This document shows positions 33,828 to 46,722 of a stretch of 64,000 nucleotides of DNA, one piece after another (position 1 is the stretch's first letter; every line of letters starts with the position of its first letter). The stretch spans positions 21,977,002 through 22,041,001 of the forward strand of contig NC_064034.1 of the NCBI RefSeq assembly GCF_932526225.1. The letters run 5' to 3'. Under the pieces are notes generated by a model, which did not search any database, was not told the origin of the DNA, and saw only the letters and a program-made list of their open reading frames with translations. The DNA comes from Nematostella vectensis (taxonomy: Eukaryota; Cnidaria; Anthozoa; Actiniaria; Edwardsiidae). Position numbers and translations under genes: made by a program.

Positions 33828-35753
33828 TTAAAATCCCCAGTCATCCTCCACAGAAAATATCAAGAAATAAGCCAAGATGGTGAAGAAAATAAACACATTC
33901 CCAGACATTACAAGGCCAACAGCTCCCCAATGAACCTGAAAGATAAAAGGGCATAAAAGTAGTCTCATGAAAGTAAGTGAAAGTATGTGTCTGTTTGGTA
34001 AAAAAAACTGTCACTCTATAATAATCATGTACTTTATTATATTAGTTATTTGGAATGCTGTAATTTAGCTGAGCTACGAGAGGACTAATGAACAAGTATT
34101 ATTATTATTATGACAGTTGTACAACATATGTATGTCAGCCTATATACAGAGAGGGGCGCAAGCGTAACCCAAACTGTATCTCAGAATCCCCTAGGATATA
34201 AGTAGGTATAACATAAAATTAAGAAATGTAAAAATAAATCAATAAAAATAGCACTTTCAGCGTCCTTGCAATATTTAAAGGACTTGAGAGCACTGCTTAT
34301 TGCATCTTCTTTAGGACATCACGGCCACGCACGCCGAATATCTCCCTCATCGAGCTGTTTACGTCTTGGGACCAACCTCCCAGCACGTCCATCACTATGT
34401 TGTGTTGCTTGATGCTATAGCCGGGGTACTGTTGCTTCAGCTCCCATCTCAGCGGGCCATACTTCATCGTTTTTTCCTCATCTTTCTTCCTTCTGTTCTC
34501 CATCCACGGGCACGCCATCTCAATCGCTAGAATTTCTCTTCGCTTATGGTCTATAATGCGGGCGTCAATCCTGTTCTGTAGTACATGAGTGTGTTCTGCA
34601 AACATTGGGACGTCCCAGAATGCCTTGGCATCCTGGGATTCGTAGGTGGGCTTCGGTACCATAGTAGAGTACCATGGAGGAGTTGCTTCTATCAGCTTCA
34701 GATCTTTCAGCTTCTCAAAGAAGAGGATCTGTAGTGCTGCGTTATGTCGTGGTAGGTACTTGCTTTTGGCGAGAGCTGGGCAGCCTGCGAGAACATGGGC
34801 CAAGCTCTCTGCAGTTGTACCGCACAATCTACACATAATGTCATCAGCTGGCGAGGTGTAGGTTTTTCTAGCCGAGTAGAGCTTGGTTGGAACTTGCTGC
34901 TCGTACATCTCCACTATGCCTGCAATGGTGTGGGTGGGGGCATCTCGCCATTCTCTCATCTACGCGAAGCAGCCTGGTCTATCCAGATCCTCATCTTCCC
35001 ATCTGCTCTTGAGTAACTTTCCTTGCCATTTTTCTTCTTCCATCTTGCTTTGCCTTGCTCCATCAGCTATCTACCGTAATGTGGAGCCAATCATTTTTGT
35101 GGCGATGGTTTCTCCGTCTTCTCCACAACAAGTGGGCTCTGAATATGTGAGCACGAGTGATAGGGCAAGTTCACTTGCATATTTTTTGGCCTCCTTCACC
35201 AGGGACTGGTGACCCTTGGTAGACGATAACTCCTCAAAGCGTCTAACCACTTCCATGCTTGCATCCCGATTGGAGTAGGGCTTCAGGGCCGTCTTGATTT
35301 TTGTGTGCTTGTATTCCGTCTCGACCGACTTCATTCCACGCCCAGCAAGTGCCCTCGGGAGGTATATGAGGGCTGTTGATCCAAGTGGGTGTTTCCCGCC
35401 ATTATTACTCATTATTTTCCTTGCCTTTCTGTCTATCTCTCTCAAGTCTATCAAGTTCCAATGCATTGACCACATTAGGTATGACAGCACTGGAAGTGCG
35501 AGCTGGTTTGACGCTTTCACCCTGTTACTATCAGATAGCGGGCTCGACCAGATTATTGAGAGTCTCTTGAGATATGAGCTCGCCGCAGAATCCAATGCTG
35601 CCTTCTCATCTTGGAGTATGTGTTCGGGTGCTCCTAGGAAGCGGTAGAGCGCATCCTCCTCGAGGTCTCTGATGTTTAGATCACCCACTCTGCTTCCCTT
35701 GTCATTATAGGTCTGTAATCCTCTCTTCACGTTATTATTATTATTATTATTAA

Positions 35754-35831
<78 letters not shown>

Positions 35832-35944
35832 GTATTGCCACTTAGTTTTCAGTCCTTTTTAACCTTTTGATCAATTATAAATATTAAGAAATGTTTATAT
35901 ATTCCTATTGAAATTTGTAAATATGAATATTTTTTTAAAATAAA

Positions 35945-35986
<42 letters not shown>

Positions 35987-38900
35987 TACATGGTGTATGG
36001 TCATCATAATAATATTTATTCATGATTCCCTGTACTACTCTTCTTTTTCAAGTTTTTTGCTTATTAAAGGAACAATTGCATATTTTTTATATGTATTACT
36101 GACTGGTCAATCCAACCTCATTAAAGGGGTAAGCAAACCATGCAATTACTTACAATTCCACATCTAGCCAGAACTATTGGCAGACCTGTAATACAGAAAA
36201 AAAGTCATTTGTTTTTAGTAGCATTAATTTTATGAGTGTGATCAGATTTCATAAATTACACAGAAGAATAACTGGTTTTACCATACATTGTAATATGCAA
36301 GTTCTGACTGGCTAAGAAAAGAAAAGAAAAAACCATTTAAGAAAATATAAATCGTAAACAGGTATTTCATTTTCAGAATCACACAATCTGATGGTCTTCA
36401 CTCACTTAGCTACAGTAGCTGACTAGTGAACAATCACTTATCACTAATGCACAATAGCACATTAGTGATTCTATGTGTACAATTCTTCTTGGGCCTAGGG
36501 TACAAAGATGGGATTATGAGAAGTGGCTGATGACGGATGATCTCAATACATGTAACACAGCACATAAACAGGGATGATCTCCATGCATGTAACACAGCAC
36601 ATAAACACAGATGATCTCCATGCATTTAACACGGCACATTAACATGGATGATCTCCATGCATGTAACACGGCACATAAACATGGATGATCTCCATGCATG
36701 TAACACGGCTTATAAACAAGGATGATCTCCATGCATGTATCATGGCACATAAATACGGATGATCTCCATGCATGTAACATGGCACACAAACACGGATGAT
36801 CTCTATGCATGTAACACGGCACATTAACAGGGATGATCTCTGTGCTTCTAACACGGCACATAAACACGGATGATCTTCATGCATGTAACACGGCACATTT
36901 ACATGGATGATCTCTCTGCTTCTAACACGGCACATAAACACGGATGATCTCCATGAATGTAACACGGCACACAAACATGGATGATCTCCATGCATGTAAC
37001 ACGGCACATGAACACGGATGATCTCCATGATGTATCATGGCACATAAACACGGATGATCTCCATGCATGTTACATGGCACATAAACACGGATGATCTCTG
37101 TGCTTCTAACACGGTACATAATATGATCTCCATGCATGTATAGTAAAATCAAGGTATTGTTGCAAAGAGGTCTTTGATTTTACAATATAAAGGAAAATCC
37201 ATTAAAAAAACATTAGAGAGATGTTGGGTAAATTCTAACTTTTACAAAATAATAATTTTGTAACTGTACTCTGTCTAAGACTGTTCTGTGGAAAACAGAT
37301 TTGTATTCTAAAATCGAGAATATCTTTGTTTCCAATATCCCAAGATTCAGGTAATTTCTTATACATTTCATGGTATTTCCGCCTGGAGAAAGGAACGCCA
37401 TCGTAAAATCGAAGTTATCATAAAATCCAGTATCTTAAAATACAGGTTCATTATTATTATTAATTAAAACAATTAACATTAGCAGTGAGGCAATATTTGG
37501 ATTCCATTGGATTCCATCTCCCTAGTATGGTGTATAGTGTATTCCTAGTATGGTGTATAGTTTATTCCTAGTATAGTGTAAAGTGTATTCCTAGTATGGT
37601 GTATAGTGTATCCCTAGTATGGTGTATAGTGTATTCCTAGTATGGTGTATAGTGTATTCCTAGTATAGTGTAAAGTGTATTCCTAGTATGGTGTAAAGTG
37701 TATTCCTAGTATGGTGTATAGTGTATTCCTAGTATGGTGTATAGTGTATCCCTAGTATGGTGTATAGTGTCTCCCTAGTATGGTGTATAGTGTCTCCCTA
37801 GTATGGTGTATAGTGTATCCCTAGTATGGTGTATAGTGTCTCCCTAACGCAGTGTATAGTAGTGTCTCCCTAGTATGGTGTGTAGTGTATTCCTAGTATG
37901 GTGTATAGTTTATTCCTAGTATAGTGTAAAGTGTATTCCTAGTATAGTGTAAAGTGTATTCCTAGTATGGTGTAAAGTGTATTCCTAGTATGGTGTATAG
38001 TGTCTCCCTAGTATGGTATAGTGTATCCCTAGTATGGTGTATAGTGTCTCCCTAGTATGGTGTATAGTGTCTCCCTAGTATGGTGTAGTGTCTCCCTAGT
38101 ATGGTGTATAGTGTCTCCCTAGTATGGTGTATAGTGTCTCCCTAGTATGGTGTATAGTGTCTCCCTAGTATGGTATAGTGTATCCCAAGTATGGTGTATG
38201 GTGTCTCCCTAGTATGGTATAGTGTCTCCCAAGTATGGTGTATAGTGTCTCCCTAGTATGGTGTAGTGTTTCCCAAGTATGGTGTGTAGTGTCTCCCAAG
38301 TATGGTGTGTAGTGTCTCCCTAGTATGGTATAGTGTCTCCCTAGTATGGTGTCTTCCTAGTATGGTATAGTGTCTCCCAAGTATGGTGTATGGTGTCTCC
38401 CTAGTATGGTGTATAGTGTCTCCCTAGTATGGTGTATAGTGTCTCCCTAGTATGGTGTAGTGTTTCCCTAGTATGGTATAGTGTCCCCCTAGTATGGTGT
38501 AGTGTCTCCCTAGTATGGTATAGTGTCTCCCTAGTATGGTGTAGTGTCCCCCTAGTATGGTGTATAGTGTCTCTCTAGTATGGTGTAGTGTTTCCCTAGT
38601 ATGGTGTATAGTGTCTCCCTAGTATGGTGTATAGTGTCTCCCTAGTATGGTGTCTCCCTAGTATGGTGTATAGTGTCTCCCTAGTATGGTGTAGTGTTTC
38701 CCTAGTATGGTGTATAGTGTCTCCCTAGTATGGTGTATAGTGTCTCCCTAGTATGGTGTATGGTGTCTCCCTAGTATGGTATAGTGTCTCCCTGGTATGG
38801 TATAGTGTCCCCCTAGTATGGTATAGTGTCCCCCTAGTATGGTATAGTGTCCCCCTAGTATGGTGTATAGTGTCTCCGTAGTATGGTGTATAGTGTCTCC

Positions 38901-41900
38901 CTAGTATGGTGTATAGTGTATCCCTAGTATGGTGTAGTGTCTCCCTAGTATGGTGTAGTGTCTCCCTAGTATGGTGTATAGTGTCTCCGTAACGCAGTGT
39001 ATAGTAGTGTCTTCCTAGTAACGTGTAGTGTCTCCCTAGTATGGTGTGTAGTGTTCCCCTAGTATGGTGTAGTGTCTCCCTAGTATGGTGTAGTGTCTCC
39101 CTAGTATGGTGTATTGTGTCTCCCTAGTATGGTGTAGTGTCTCCCTAGTATGGTGTATAGTGTCTAATGTGTTTATTTATTCCTATCGCAGCCATAGGAC
39201 TGAATTACAGGAGCAATTACAAAACATTTAAATACTTGACAGAAACAAAGTCACTGAGCCTCTTGGTTCTTGATGGTGCATCACGTCGGGTTGCATTCGA
39301 TCGCAGGCTGTACGTTTGCGGTATTGTTATAGTCCTTGACAATATAAGTTTATGTACAGGGTTTTCTTCTGATAAATTACACATGTATTTTTTACAGAGA
39401 TCTTGCCTACGGCTTTCAAGGTCTTGAAGATTAGCCTGTACAAGTGCATTCTCATAATTCAGATTCGGGTAGATAACAGAGAGCGTCCGCCTATGGAATA
39501 GCAGAGGCGTTTAGGTAGATTAGAGAAAACAACACAGCCATATTCAAAAATCGATCTAATCAGGGCGCAATACACATCGACTAGATCACTTTCCCTAAAC
39601 CACTTTTCTTAAGCTGACGTAGTGCATATAGCCTTTTGTTGGCTTTTTTTATTATAACTTCACAGTGAGTATCCCATGTGAGGTCGTGAGAAATAACAAC
39701 ACTGAGTAATTTGAAAGTGCTCACACACTCCACGACCGCGTTGCCGATAACAATGGGACCCCACACACAGCTGTTATAATCAAGGAATTCAACGGTCATT
39801 GATTTACACTTTTTGGGATTCAAAACCATATTGTGATTGTCTCCCTAGTATGGTGTAGTGTCTCCCTAGCATGGTGTATAGTGTCTCCCTAACACGGTGT
39901 ATTATAGTGTCTCCATAGTATGGTGTGTAGTGTATCCCTAGTATGGTGTATGATGTATCCCTAGTATGGTGTAGTGTCTCCCTAGCATGGTGTATAGTGT
40001 CTCCCTAACACGGTGTATTATAGTGTCTCCATAGTATGGTGTGTAGTGTATCCCTAGTATGGTGTATGATGTATCCCTAGTATGGTGTAGTGTCTCCCTA
40101 GTATGGTGTATGATAGTGTCCCCCAAGTATGGTGTATGATGTCTCCCTAGTATGGTGTACAATGTCTCCGTAACACGGTGTATAATAGTGTCTCCCTAGT
40201 ATGGTGTGTAGTGTATCCCTTGTATTGTGTAGTGTCTCCCTAGTATGGTGTATGATGTATCCCTAGTATGGTGTAGTGTCTCCCTAGTATGGTGTATGAT
40301 AGTGTCCCCCAAGTATGGTGTATGATGTCTCCCTAGTATGGTGTACAATGTCTCCGTAACACGGTGTATAATAGTGTCTCCCTAGTATGGTGTAGTGTAT
40401 CCCTAGTATGGTGTACAGTGTCTCCCTAGTATGGTGTACAGTGTCTCCCTAGTATGGTGTATAGTGTCTCCCTAGTATTGTGTAGTGTCTCCCTAGTATG
40501 GTGTATGATGTATCCCTAGTATGGTGTATAGTGTCTCCCTAGTATGGTGTAGTGTATCCCTAGTATGGTGTACAGTGTCTCCCTAGTATGGTGTACAGTG
40601 TCTCCCTAGTATTGTGTAGTGTCTCCCTAGTATGGTGTATAGTGTCTCCCTAGTATGGTGTGGTGTCTCCCTAGTACGGTGCAGTGTATCCCTAGTATGG
40701 TGAAGTGTCTCCATAGCATGGTGTAGTGTCTCCCTAGTATGGTGTATAGTGTCTCCCTAGTATGTAGTATAGTGTCCCCTAGTATGGTGTATAGTGTCTC
40801 CCTAGTATGGTGTATAGTGTCTCCCTAGTATGGTGTATAGTGTACCCCTAGTATGGTGCATAGTGTACCCATAGTATGGTGTTGAGTGTCTCTCTAACAT
40901 GGTGTATAATAGTGTCTCCCTAGTATGGTGTAGTGTCTCATTAGTATGGTGTATAGTGTATCCTTAGTATGGTGTACAGTGTCTCCCTAGTATGGTATAG
41001 TGTATCCCTAGTATGGTGTATGGTGTCTCCCTAGTATGGTATAGTGTCTCCCTAGTATGGTGTATAGTGTCTCCCTAGTATGGTGTATGATGTATCCCTA
41101 GTATGGTGTATAGTGTCTCCCAAGTATGGTGTATGGTGTCTCCCTAGTATGGTGTATAGTGTCTCCCTAGTATGGTGTACAGTGTCTCCCTAGTATGGTG
41201 TACAGTGTCGCCCTAGTATGGTGTATAGTGTCTCCCTAGTATAGTGTGTAGTGTTTCCCTAGTATGGTGTAGTGTCTCCCTAGTATGGTGTATAGTGTCT
41301 CCCTAGTATGGTGTATAGTGTCTCCCTAGTATGGTGTATAGTGTCTCCCTAGTATGGTGTATAGTGTCTCCCTAGTATGGTGTACAGTGTCGCCCTAGTA
41401 TGGTGTACAGTGTCACCCTAGTATGGTATAGTGTATCCTTAGTATGGTGTACAGTGTCTCCCTAGTATGGTATAGTGTCCCCCTAGTATGGTATAGTGTC
41501 CCCCTAGTATGGTGTATGGTGTCTCCCTAGTATGGTGTATAGTGTCTCCCTAGTATTGTGTATGGTGTCTTCCTAGTATGGTGTCTCCCTAGTATAGTGT
41601 AGTGTCTCATTAGTATGATGTATCCTTAGTATGGTGTACAGTGTCTCCCTAGTATGGTATAGTGTATCCTTAGTATGGTGTACAGTGTCTCCCTAGTATG
41701 GTATAGTGTCCCCCTAGTATGGTGTATTGTGTCTCCCTAGTATGGTGTATAGTGTCTCCCTAGTATGGTGTATAGTGTCTCCCTAATATGGTGTATAGTG
41801 TCTCCCTAGTATGGTGTATAGTGTCTCCCTAGTATGGTGTCTCCCTAGTATGGTATAGTGTCTCCCTAGTATGGTGTATGGTGTCTCCCTAGTATGGTGT

Positions 41901-44900
41901 AGTGTATCCCTAATAGGGTATGATGTGCATCATCATCATCATTTATGAATAAAAAAAAAAAAAAAAAACAGAAAAAACAATAGCAGGTTTTAGAATAATA
42001 TGAGATGTTGCTTCACAATTTTAATCTGCTCTTGTGGTTTACTGGGTGAAAATATAGCAACTGGCTATATTGGGAAAGGGTTTGGGAGCTGGTGACTAAA
42101 AAAAGATGTTTGTTTACTTTAAGAGCTGAACATGTTTTATGTACAGGTGGCAGTAGAGACTGTTAGTTGGGCCAACCCTCCCAAATCTTCATATTTAAAT
42201 TTTCCCCTTCTCGCTCTTTATGACTGCCATCTTGGACTTTTGTTATTAATGAGCTTAATGTCAGAGGTAAGATAAATCCCAATAAAGAAGAAAATGCATT
42301 GCTAAAATGACAATCTGATATTCAAATATGAAATATATTTTTAAACAATCATTGCACATGCAAAATCAAACTTTTAAATGCTTAGATCTATGCCACAGAA
42401 TGCTATTAATGGCTCTTTCATAGACTCAAATCTCATGAATAAAAAAAGAATTACCAAACAATATCAAGAACCTTTAAATTGCCTTTAAATCCCTTAGATT
42501 ACTGGATTACTGGCTCACTGCAACTATGTAGCCTGATTTTAACCCATCTATTATATTCAAGAATGATAAATAAACATTTCTAGATAGTTTGATTCTGGTC
42601 AGCTTTGCAAACAAAAGTTTTTAGCAGTTTTATTTTGAAATCTGACTTTGGAATCCTCAAAGCTCATCAAAAACCAAAGAATTGAAAACAACTATTTTTG
42701 CAAAGACGGAGAGAGCAATATGGTAACTTATATCCCTTATTATCAATGTTGGCCCTCGTTTTCAATTATACTGGCACCCAAAAACTATTGTTTTTTTGTT
42801 GATATTCTAACAAGCCTGCATGATAAAATTGCGGTAAGCTTATAAAGCAAACCAACTTGTGTTTTAGCCCCCTTCTGTGAATCCACCCCATTTCCCAAGT
42901 CCTTAATATTTGCAATGTTTAGACCAAAAACTGCCAATCCCCTCCCACCCCTAGTAAAATGCTCCAATACTGACTAGCATTTGCAAATGCCTGTATAACA
43001 ACACTTACCAAAAGCTGATATGACTATGCCAGAGGTGATAAACATGGAGACTTCCTTCACAACACTAATTAATGAAAGATTCAATAAATCAATTTGCTTA
43101 TGGCAAATACATTTACCACACTTACAGGGTGATTTTGTAGGGGGATTTGCATCACATACCATGTCTAGGGCCAAAAACCTTGATTCACTTGCAATTTTTA
43201 CAAATACCGGTATAGTGACCATTTGGACCTCAAATTCTGCTTTACATGTAGGAAGGGCGCTTTATATTTCAGTGGATTCCTATTTCAGTTTGGGTTTGGC
43301 AAATGATTTATTACTCACTTGATGATGCATAGATATATTCTATTAGGGGTTTGGGTAATGATTTAGTACTCACTTGATGATGCATAGATATATTCTATTA
43401 GGGGTTTGGGTAATGATTTATTACTCACTTAGAGCCACTTGATGAGAAGTCTTCAGAAAGTCTTTTTGCAACAACAGTGGGGACAGGAGCAAGGACATAA
43501 AAAAGCACTATACATACAAAGTGACTGAATTATGCAAAGCAATATACATATAAAATAAATGAATGATGGGGCTTTTACTTGGCTTAACTCAGAATTGTTA
43601 TTTACATAAAAAGGCTGAGGTAAGCCATTTAAAAGCCCCAGCAACTTTCCTTATACCAATATTAATTGTAAAACAAGAAGACATTTTGGTTTAGACTTTT
43701 CCAAGTATGATGACGTGGCAAAACTTGATTTTGAATTGAATTTATGCTATCTTTTACAATTCTATCATCTGCTTCTTTAAAGAAAAGCTAAGTTTTTTTT
43801 ACAGGAAAAGCTTTTAACCCAAAGAACAATAAGCCTCTAATGATTTTACATTCCTAAAGTATCTGAGTTAGTAACCTTTATAACACAGGGGATACATACT
43901 ACTGTAAGACTGGCAACCATAACGTCAGGTAAGACTTTTACTGTACTTACATACAAACATTGGCCACCATACTCTGTGAGGGAAATATAAAAGTTAATGA
44001 TAATGAATCCCACAATGCTTTGACTTCTATTTATTTATTTATTTTTTTGGCTTCCACCAAAGGTGCCGGACACGCAACAGGGCGGGGGCCCAAATTAAGT
44101 GTGCCCGTACTTACATACATTGAACATGACATATAGAAGAAAAAGCTATGTAACAGAAAAAAATTATATATAACATTTAAAATAAAAATATTGTAAAACG
44201 ATGTACAGCCTATGCAGCTGTTAGTAGCAGTAGTTGCTAGCAGTTTAGGACATTGAGGAAGGATGAGCAGTTGCAGCAGACAGACTTCCATGAGTTAAAG
44301 TTGTTAATATCATAAGAGGCATGAAGTACAGTAGAGTAGTGCTGGGTAAGACAGAACTTAAAGCCATTAACAGAAGGTTGACTGCGCATGGTTACAGATT
44401 GTTCCAGAGTTTAGGTACTCAAAAAGTTTAGTGTGGCATATTCACTAAAGCCTGGTTTCCATATGGTTGCGTCTGGCGCTTCTTTCATATGAACTAGCTC
44501 ACCCACTGAAAAAACACAACTCAAACAACAGCTAAGTATCCATCTGTAATACTTGCTTCTTCTGTTGCAATAAAAACCGAGGAGTAAAGGGGTACTTAGC
44601 GCCCAATAAACAAACAAAAAAGGGTTTTTTTTGGCTTGTTAGTCCTTTTAGGGCTAAGGAGAAGGAGAAGGGGTGAGGGAGAATGTAGAAAAAAATAGAA
44701 ATACAGAGAAATACAGAACAAACACAAGTTTTTTACCTCTGCAGCCATGTTGTAAACAAAGTGCATTTTGGGACATGTTTTTGTTGTTTTTGTCGTACCT
44801 GTTGCTTTCAATGGTTTCCATTAACAAAGTATGGTTGCATCACGCCTGTTTCCTGTTGTATGGGATAAAATCGATTCTATCTCAAGCAACAAGTCTGTCG

Positions 44901-46722
44901 TGTCAGAGTCATATCAGGCTGTTGCATCTGAAGTTTCCATATGGTTGTTTCTGTCGTATGGAATTTTTTTCACACGACAGATATGACAGACACAACCATA
45001 TGGAAACCAGGCTTAAACATGAACGCGCGCTATAAAAGGGATAGCTTCACCCCCTTTTTTGCAGGCTCTGGCGCAAGTTGTCGTCATTCGTTGAGTGCGG
45101 ACCCCTGAAACTGCCAGAGGAAAAACATAGCAGAAAGTAAAGCTGTACGACAAATTATGACAACTTTACTTCAATGGTGTGTTTTCTAAAACTGTTATTT
45201 TACTAAATCTGAGAGAACTTTGAGCACATATTTCCACCTGGTTTTAAAATAATTAAGCCGCAAAGCATGCATGTAATTATATGCTAAATATCTAAAAAAG
45301 GCATGTAAAAAAGCTGGAAAGTTTGTATTGGGCGCTTGATAAGAATTCCTATTGAAATTTGTCTAAATAGCAAAGACTCGTTTTATGAAAATCATGTACC
45401 ATATCTGAATCTTGAACTAGTAAATTCTCGGTGTGTGAAAGAAAGTAAAGCTGTACGACAAATTAAGACAATTTTAAAGTACAAAAGAATGTTAAAGAAC
45501 TATCAGGCATATACGGGAAAGTGTTTGAAGTCAATTATCTACCAAAACAGGAACAAAAATTTTCATTGAGAAATCAAACACAGGGCGCGCTTGTTTGAAT
45601 TGAAAAACTTGAAATGGCATCATTTAGGTGCACGTGGACACACAACAAAATTAATCACTTCAAAACCTCTCTAATCCCCCGTTATTTTTGGTTTTGTTCT
45701 GAGAAATGGCTAATAAATAGACCGTATTTACTTCAATGGTGTGTTTTCGGCCAGTTTTGAACTTTTTTGAAAGAAAATATAAAAAAGGCAGTCCCTAATC
45801 TTTCTGTTCTTCTAAAAACTGTATCCAATTCTAACTTAAGTACCGTATTTAGTATATTAAAGTCATTTTGATGGTTTGAGTAGTGTCTAAAATAAATGTG
45901 CTTCATATTGTATTTTCTCACATCATTTTCCCACTTGACCAATTAAAGTTGCTAGTTAAATGTCACATTATACCATCTCAGAGTGCAAGGGTAGGTAGGT
46001 TTCAATCCTCAAAATCAAACACTTTGTATTAGGCACTAAAAAGTATATTTTTGTATTCCTGTATAAAGCCTTTCTGGCAAGCTTAGATGCTGAAAATAGC
46101 GTTTGCAAATTCTGAGTCACAGACAAAGATGGCCTATTAAGTTATTGCTGAATTTCTCAAAGATTGTGAGACCACAGACACAGGGAGACAAAATTCCATC
46201 ACGATATTTTTACTTTTTAACATCAAAGCGGCGTGGGGGTCGCTAGAATCCTAAAAAACATAACCGCAAAAAAAACACACACACACACAAATGCTACAAG
46301 AAAACCTTAATGAAGACTGAACACATATCTACATAAAAAACCGGTTTGATAAAGAGTCAGATTCCATTGCCTTTTGTACAATGATGATACGCGAGACACT
46401 TACCCATAATCTTTCAAGGCGCAGCCTAGGACAACCAAGAGAATACCGATAGCCCCGCTAAACGACAAAGCTATGATGCTGCAGCGCAAAGAGAAGGGAT
46501 TGAATTATCTTTACGGAAAATACTATTAGAAAAGTCATCAAGAATATTAAAATTTTTCTCACTCACGCTTTTATATGGTCCACCATAGTAGCACAAGGAT
46601 ATAAGGATAAAAAGAGTCTTTGTTAACCTCCAGAAACGGGCTTTGCTAGTGGTAACACTCAGCAAATTAAGATAAATAATAGCAAAACAAACATCTCTCA
46701 CACTACCTTTGATGCCCGCCAT
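33828..46722 (-). CDS. LEPROT: Leptin receptor overlapping transcript family protein (endospanin), 7 exons, 126 aa
   Basis: Exons on the minus strand: 46722-46707, 46470-46404, 43973-43951, 43507-43429, 43064-43009, 36185-36154, 33935-33828 (stop TAA). Phases agree and the product is 126 aa against about 131 in vertebrates. It starts MAGIK; later landmarks are SFSGAIGILLVVLGCAL, YGVWWPMFVLLFYVLAPVPT, ITSGIVISAFGLPIVLA, VHWGAVGLVMSGNVF, and a C-terminus near EDDWGF. It should be a four-TM membrane protein of Golgi/endosomes that affects receptor traffic. The exon 2 acceptor is taken as CATCATAG at 46471-46478, since the CAG 9 nt upstream would be out of phase; this leaves the product about three residues short near position 7. 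Introns hold a LINE, MITE and very large minisatellites. LEPROT and LEPROTL1 cannot be told apart here. Confidence 0.92.
34294..35735 (-). pseudogene. R2/NeSL-type LINE (RLE clade) 3' portion in LEPROT intron 6
   Basis: One frame runs 35735 to 34297 with two in-frame stops (35071-35073 and 34960-34962). The upstream part looks like the thumb/linker of a reverse transcriptase (RFLGAPEH, LPVLSYLMWSMHW, DRKARKIMSNNGGKHP). Then comes a C2HC knuckle, CRLCGTTAESLAHVLAGC, and a restriction-like endonuclease segment (NRIDARIIDHKRREILAIEM). This order, RT then zinc knuckle then RLE, is typical of R2/NeSL-type LINEs. The 5' end is cut at a (TTA)n tract, and the 3' UTR runs to about 34140. Confidence 0.82.
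35729..35985. repeat. (TTA)n microsatellites at the 5' edge of the LINE
   Basis: Two TTA tracts (35729-35831 and 35943-35985) are separated by about 110 bp of AT-rich sequence. The poly-asparagine frame is an artefact. Confidence 0.95.
36538..37140 (+). repeat. 37-bp minisatellite in LEPROT intron 5, about 16 copies
   Basis: The unit is GGATGATCTCCATGCATGTA followed by ACACGGCACATAAACAC. Copies vary at several positions, with a distinct variant (TCTCTGTGCTTCTAACACGG). Confidence 0.95.
37510..41930 (+). repeat. Giant minisatellite, 19-23-bp unit, about 170 copies, LEPROT intron 5
   Basis: The consensus is CCCTAGTATGGTGTATAGTG TCT with shorter forms (GGTATAGTG, GGTGTAGTG). Several variants (AACACGGTGTATTATAGTG, CCATAGTATGG) occur in larger duplicated blocks; for example about 110 bp near 39880-39990 recurs at 39990-40100. 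It is split at 39166-39836 by a LINE fragment and ends in ATCATC and a poly-A run at 41948-41967. Confidence 0.97.
39166..39836 (-). pseudogene. LINE reverse transcriptase fragment inside the giant minisatellite
   Basis: A minus-strand frame at 39829-39581 reads VLNPKKCKSMTVEFL, STFKLLSVVISHDLTWDTHC and KKANKRLYALRQLKKSG, the C-terminal RT/thumb region of a CR1-like LINE. Sharp edges with the array on both sides show it inserted into, or was captured by, an existing array. Confidence 0.85.
41968..43008. other. LEPROT intron 5 proximal part, no recognised feature
   Basis: AT-rich with short frames only. No mobile family motif was seen. Confidence 0.4.
43297..43430 (-). repeat. Tandem duplication carrying the LEPROT exon 4 donor, 55-bp period
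   Basis: On the minus strand GTGAGTA occurs at 43428, 43373 and 43318. The first is the exon 4 donor (TCTAA/GTGAGTAA); the next two follow CATCATCAA/GTGAGTA. The 55-bp unit includes AATCATTACCCAAACCCCTA. Reading past the first donor gives AAG TGA, an immediate stop in the exon frame. Confidence 0.88.
44020..44446 (-). repeat. Possible LINE 3' end in LEPROT intron 2
   Basis: Read on the minus strand, the segment ends GGGCCCCCGCCCTGTTGCG, then TTTGGTGGAAGCC, then (AATA)n, which resembles the 3' tail of a CR1/L2-type LINE. There is no clear coding block, so the assignment is weak. Confidence 0.35.
44448..45014. mobile_element. MITE-like element with TIR AAGCCTGGTTTCCATATGGTTG, LEPROT intron 2
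   Basis: The left TIR starts AAGCCTGGTTTCCATATGGT at 44448, and the complement of the right end (to 45014) starts the same and continues TGTGTCTG against TGCGTCTG. An internal copy of TTTCCATATGGTTGTTTCTG lies near 44934. No coding region and no clear target duplication. Confidence 0.7.
45015..46403. other. Rest of LEPROT intron 2
   Basis: Contains two short repeats of AGAAAGTAAAGCTGTACGAC (about 45131 and 45441) and of ACTTCAATGGTGTGTTTTC (about 45169 and 45729). A 77-codon frame at 45336-45569 has no recognised domain. Confidence 0.4.

Noticed and set aside
35071-35841. Poly-asparagine protein MAIHNNNN...
   Set aside because: The start lies in a (TTA)n tract fused to the LINE frame; only the LINE part is meaningful.
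36434-37152. Cysteine/histidine-rich ORFs (MHGDHPCLCAVLHAW repeats)
   Set aside because: Translations of a 37-bp minisatellite; such C/H spacing is not a zinc finger.
18464-41930. CRISPR-like arrays (regular direct repeats)
   Set aside because: Units are contiguous without unique spacers, and the DNA is eukaryotic. These are minisatellites.
43453-43644. 63-aa minus-strand ORF ending CPHCCCKKTF
   Set aside because: It overlaps LEPROT exon 4 in the wrong frame.
46471-46722. 83-aa minus-strand ORF starting MAGIKGSVRD
   Set aside because: It reads through the LEPROT exon 1 donor into intron; the spliced form matches the family.
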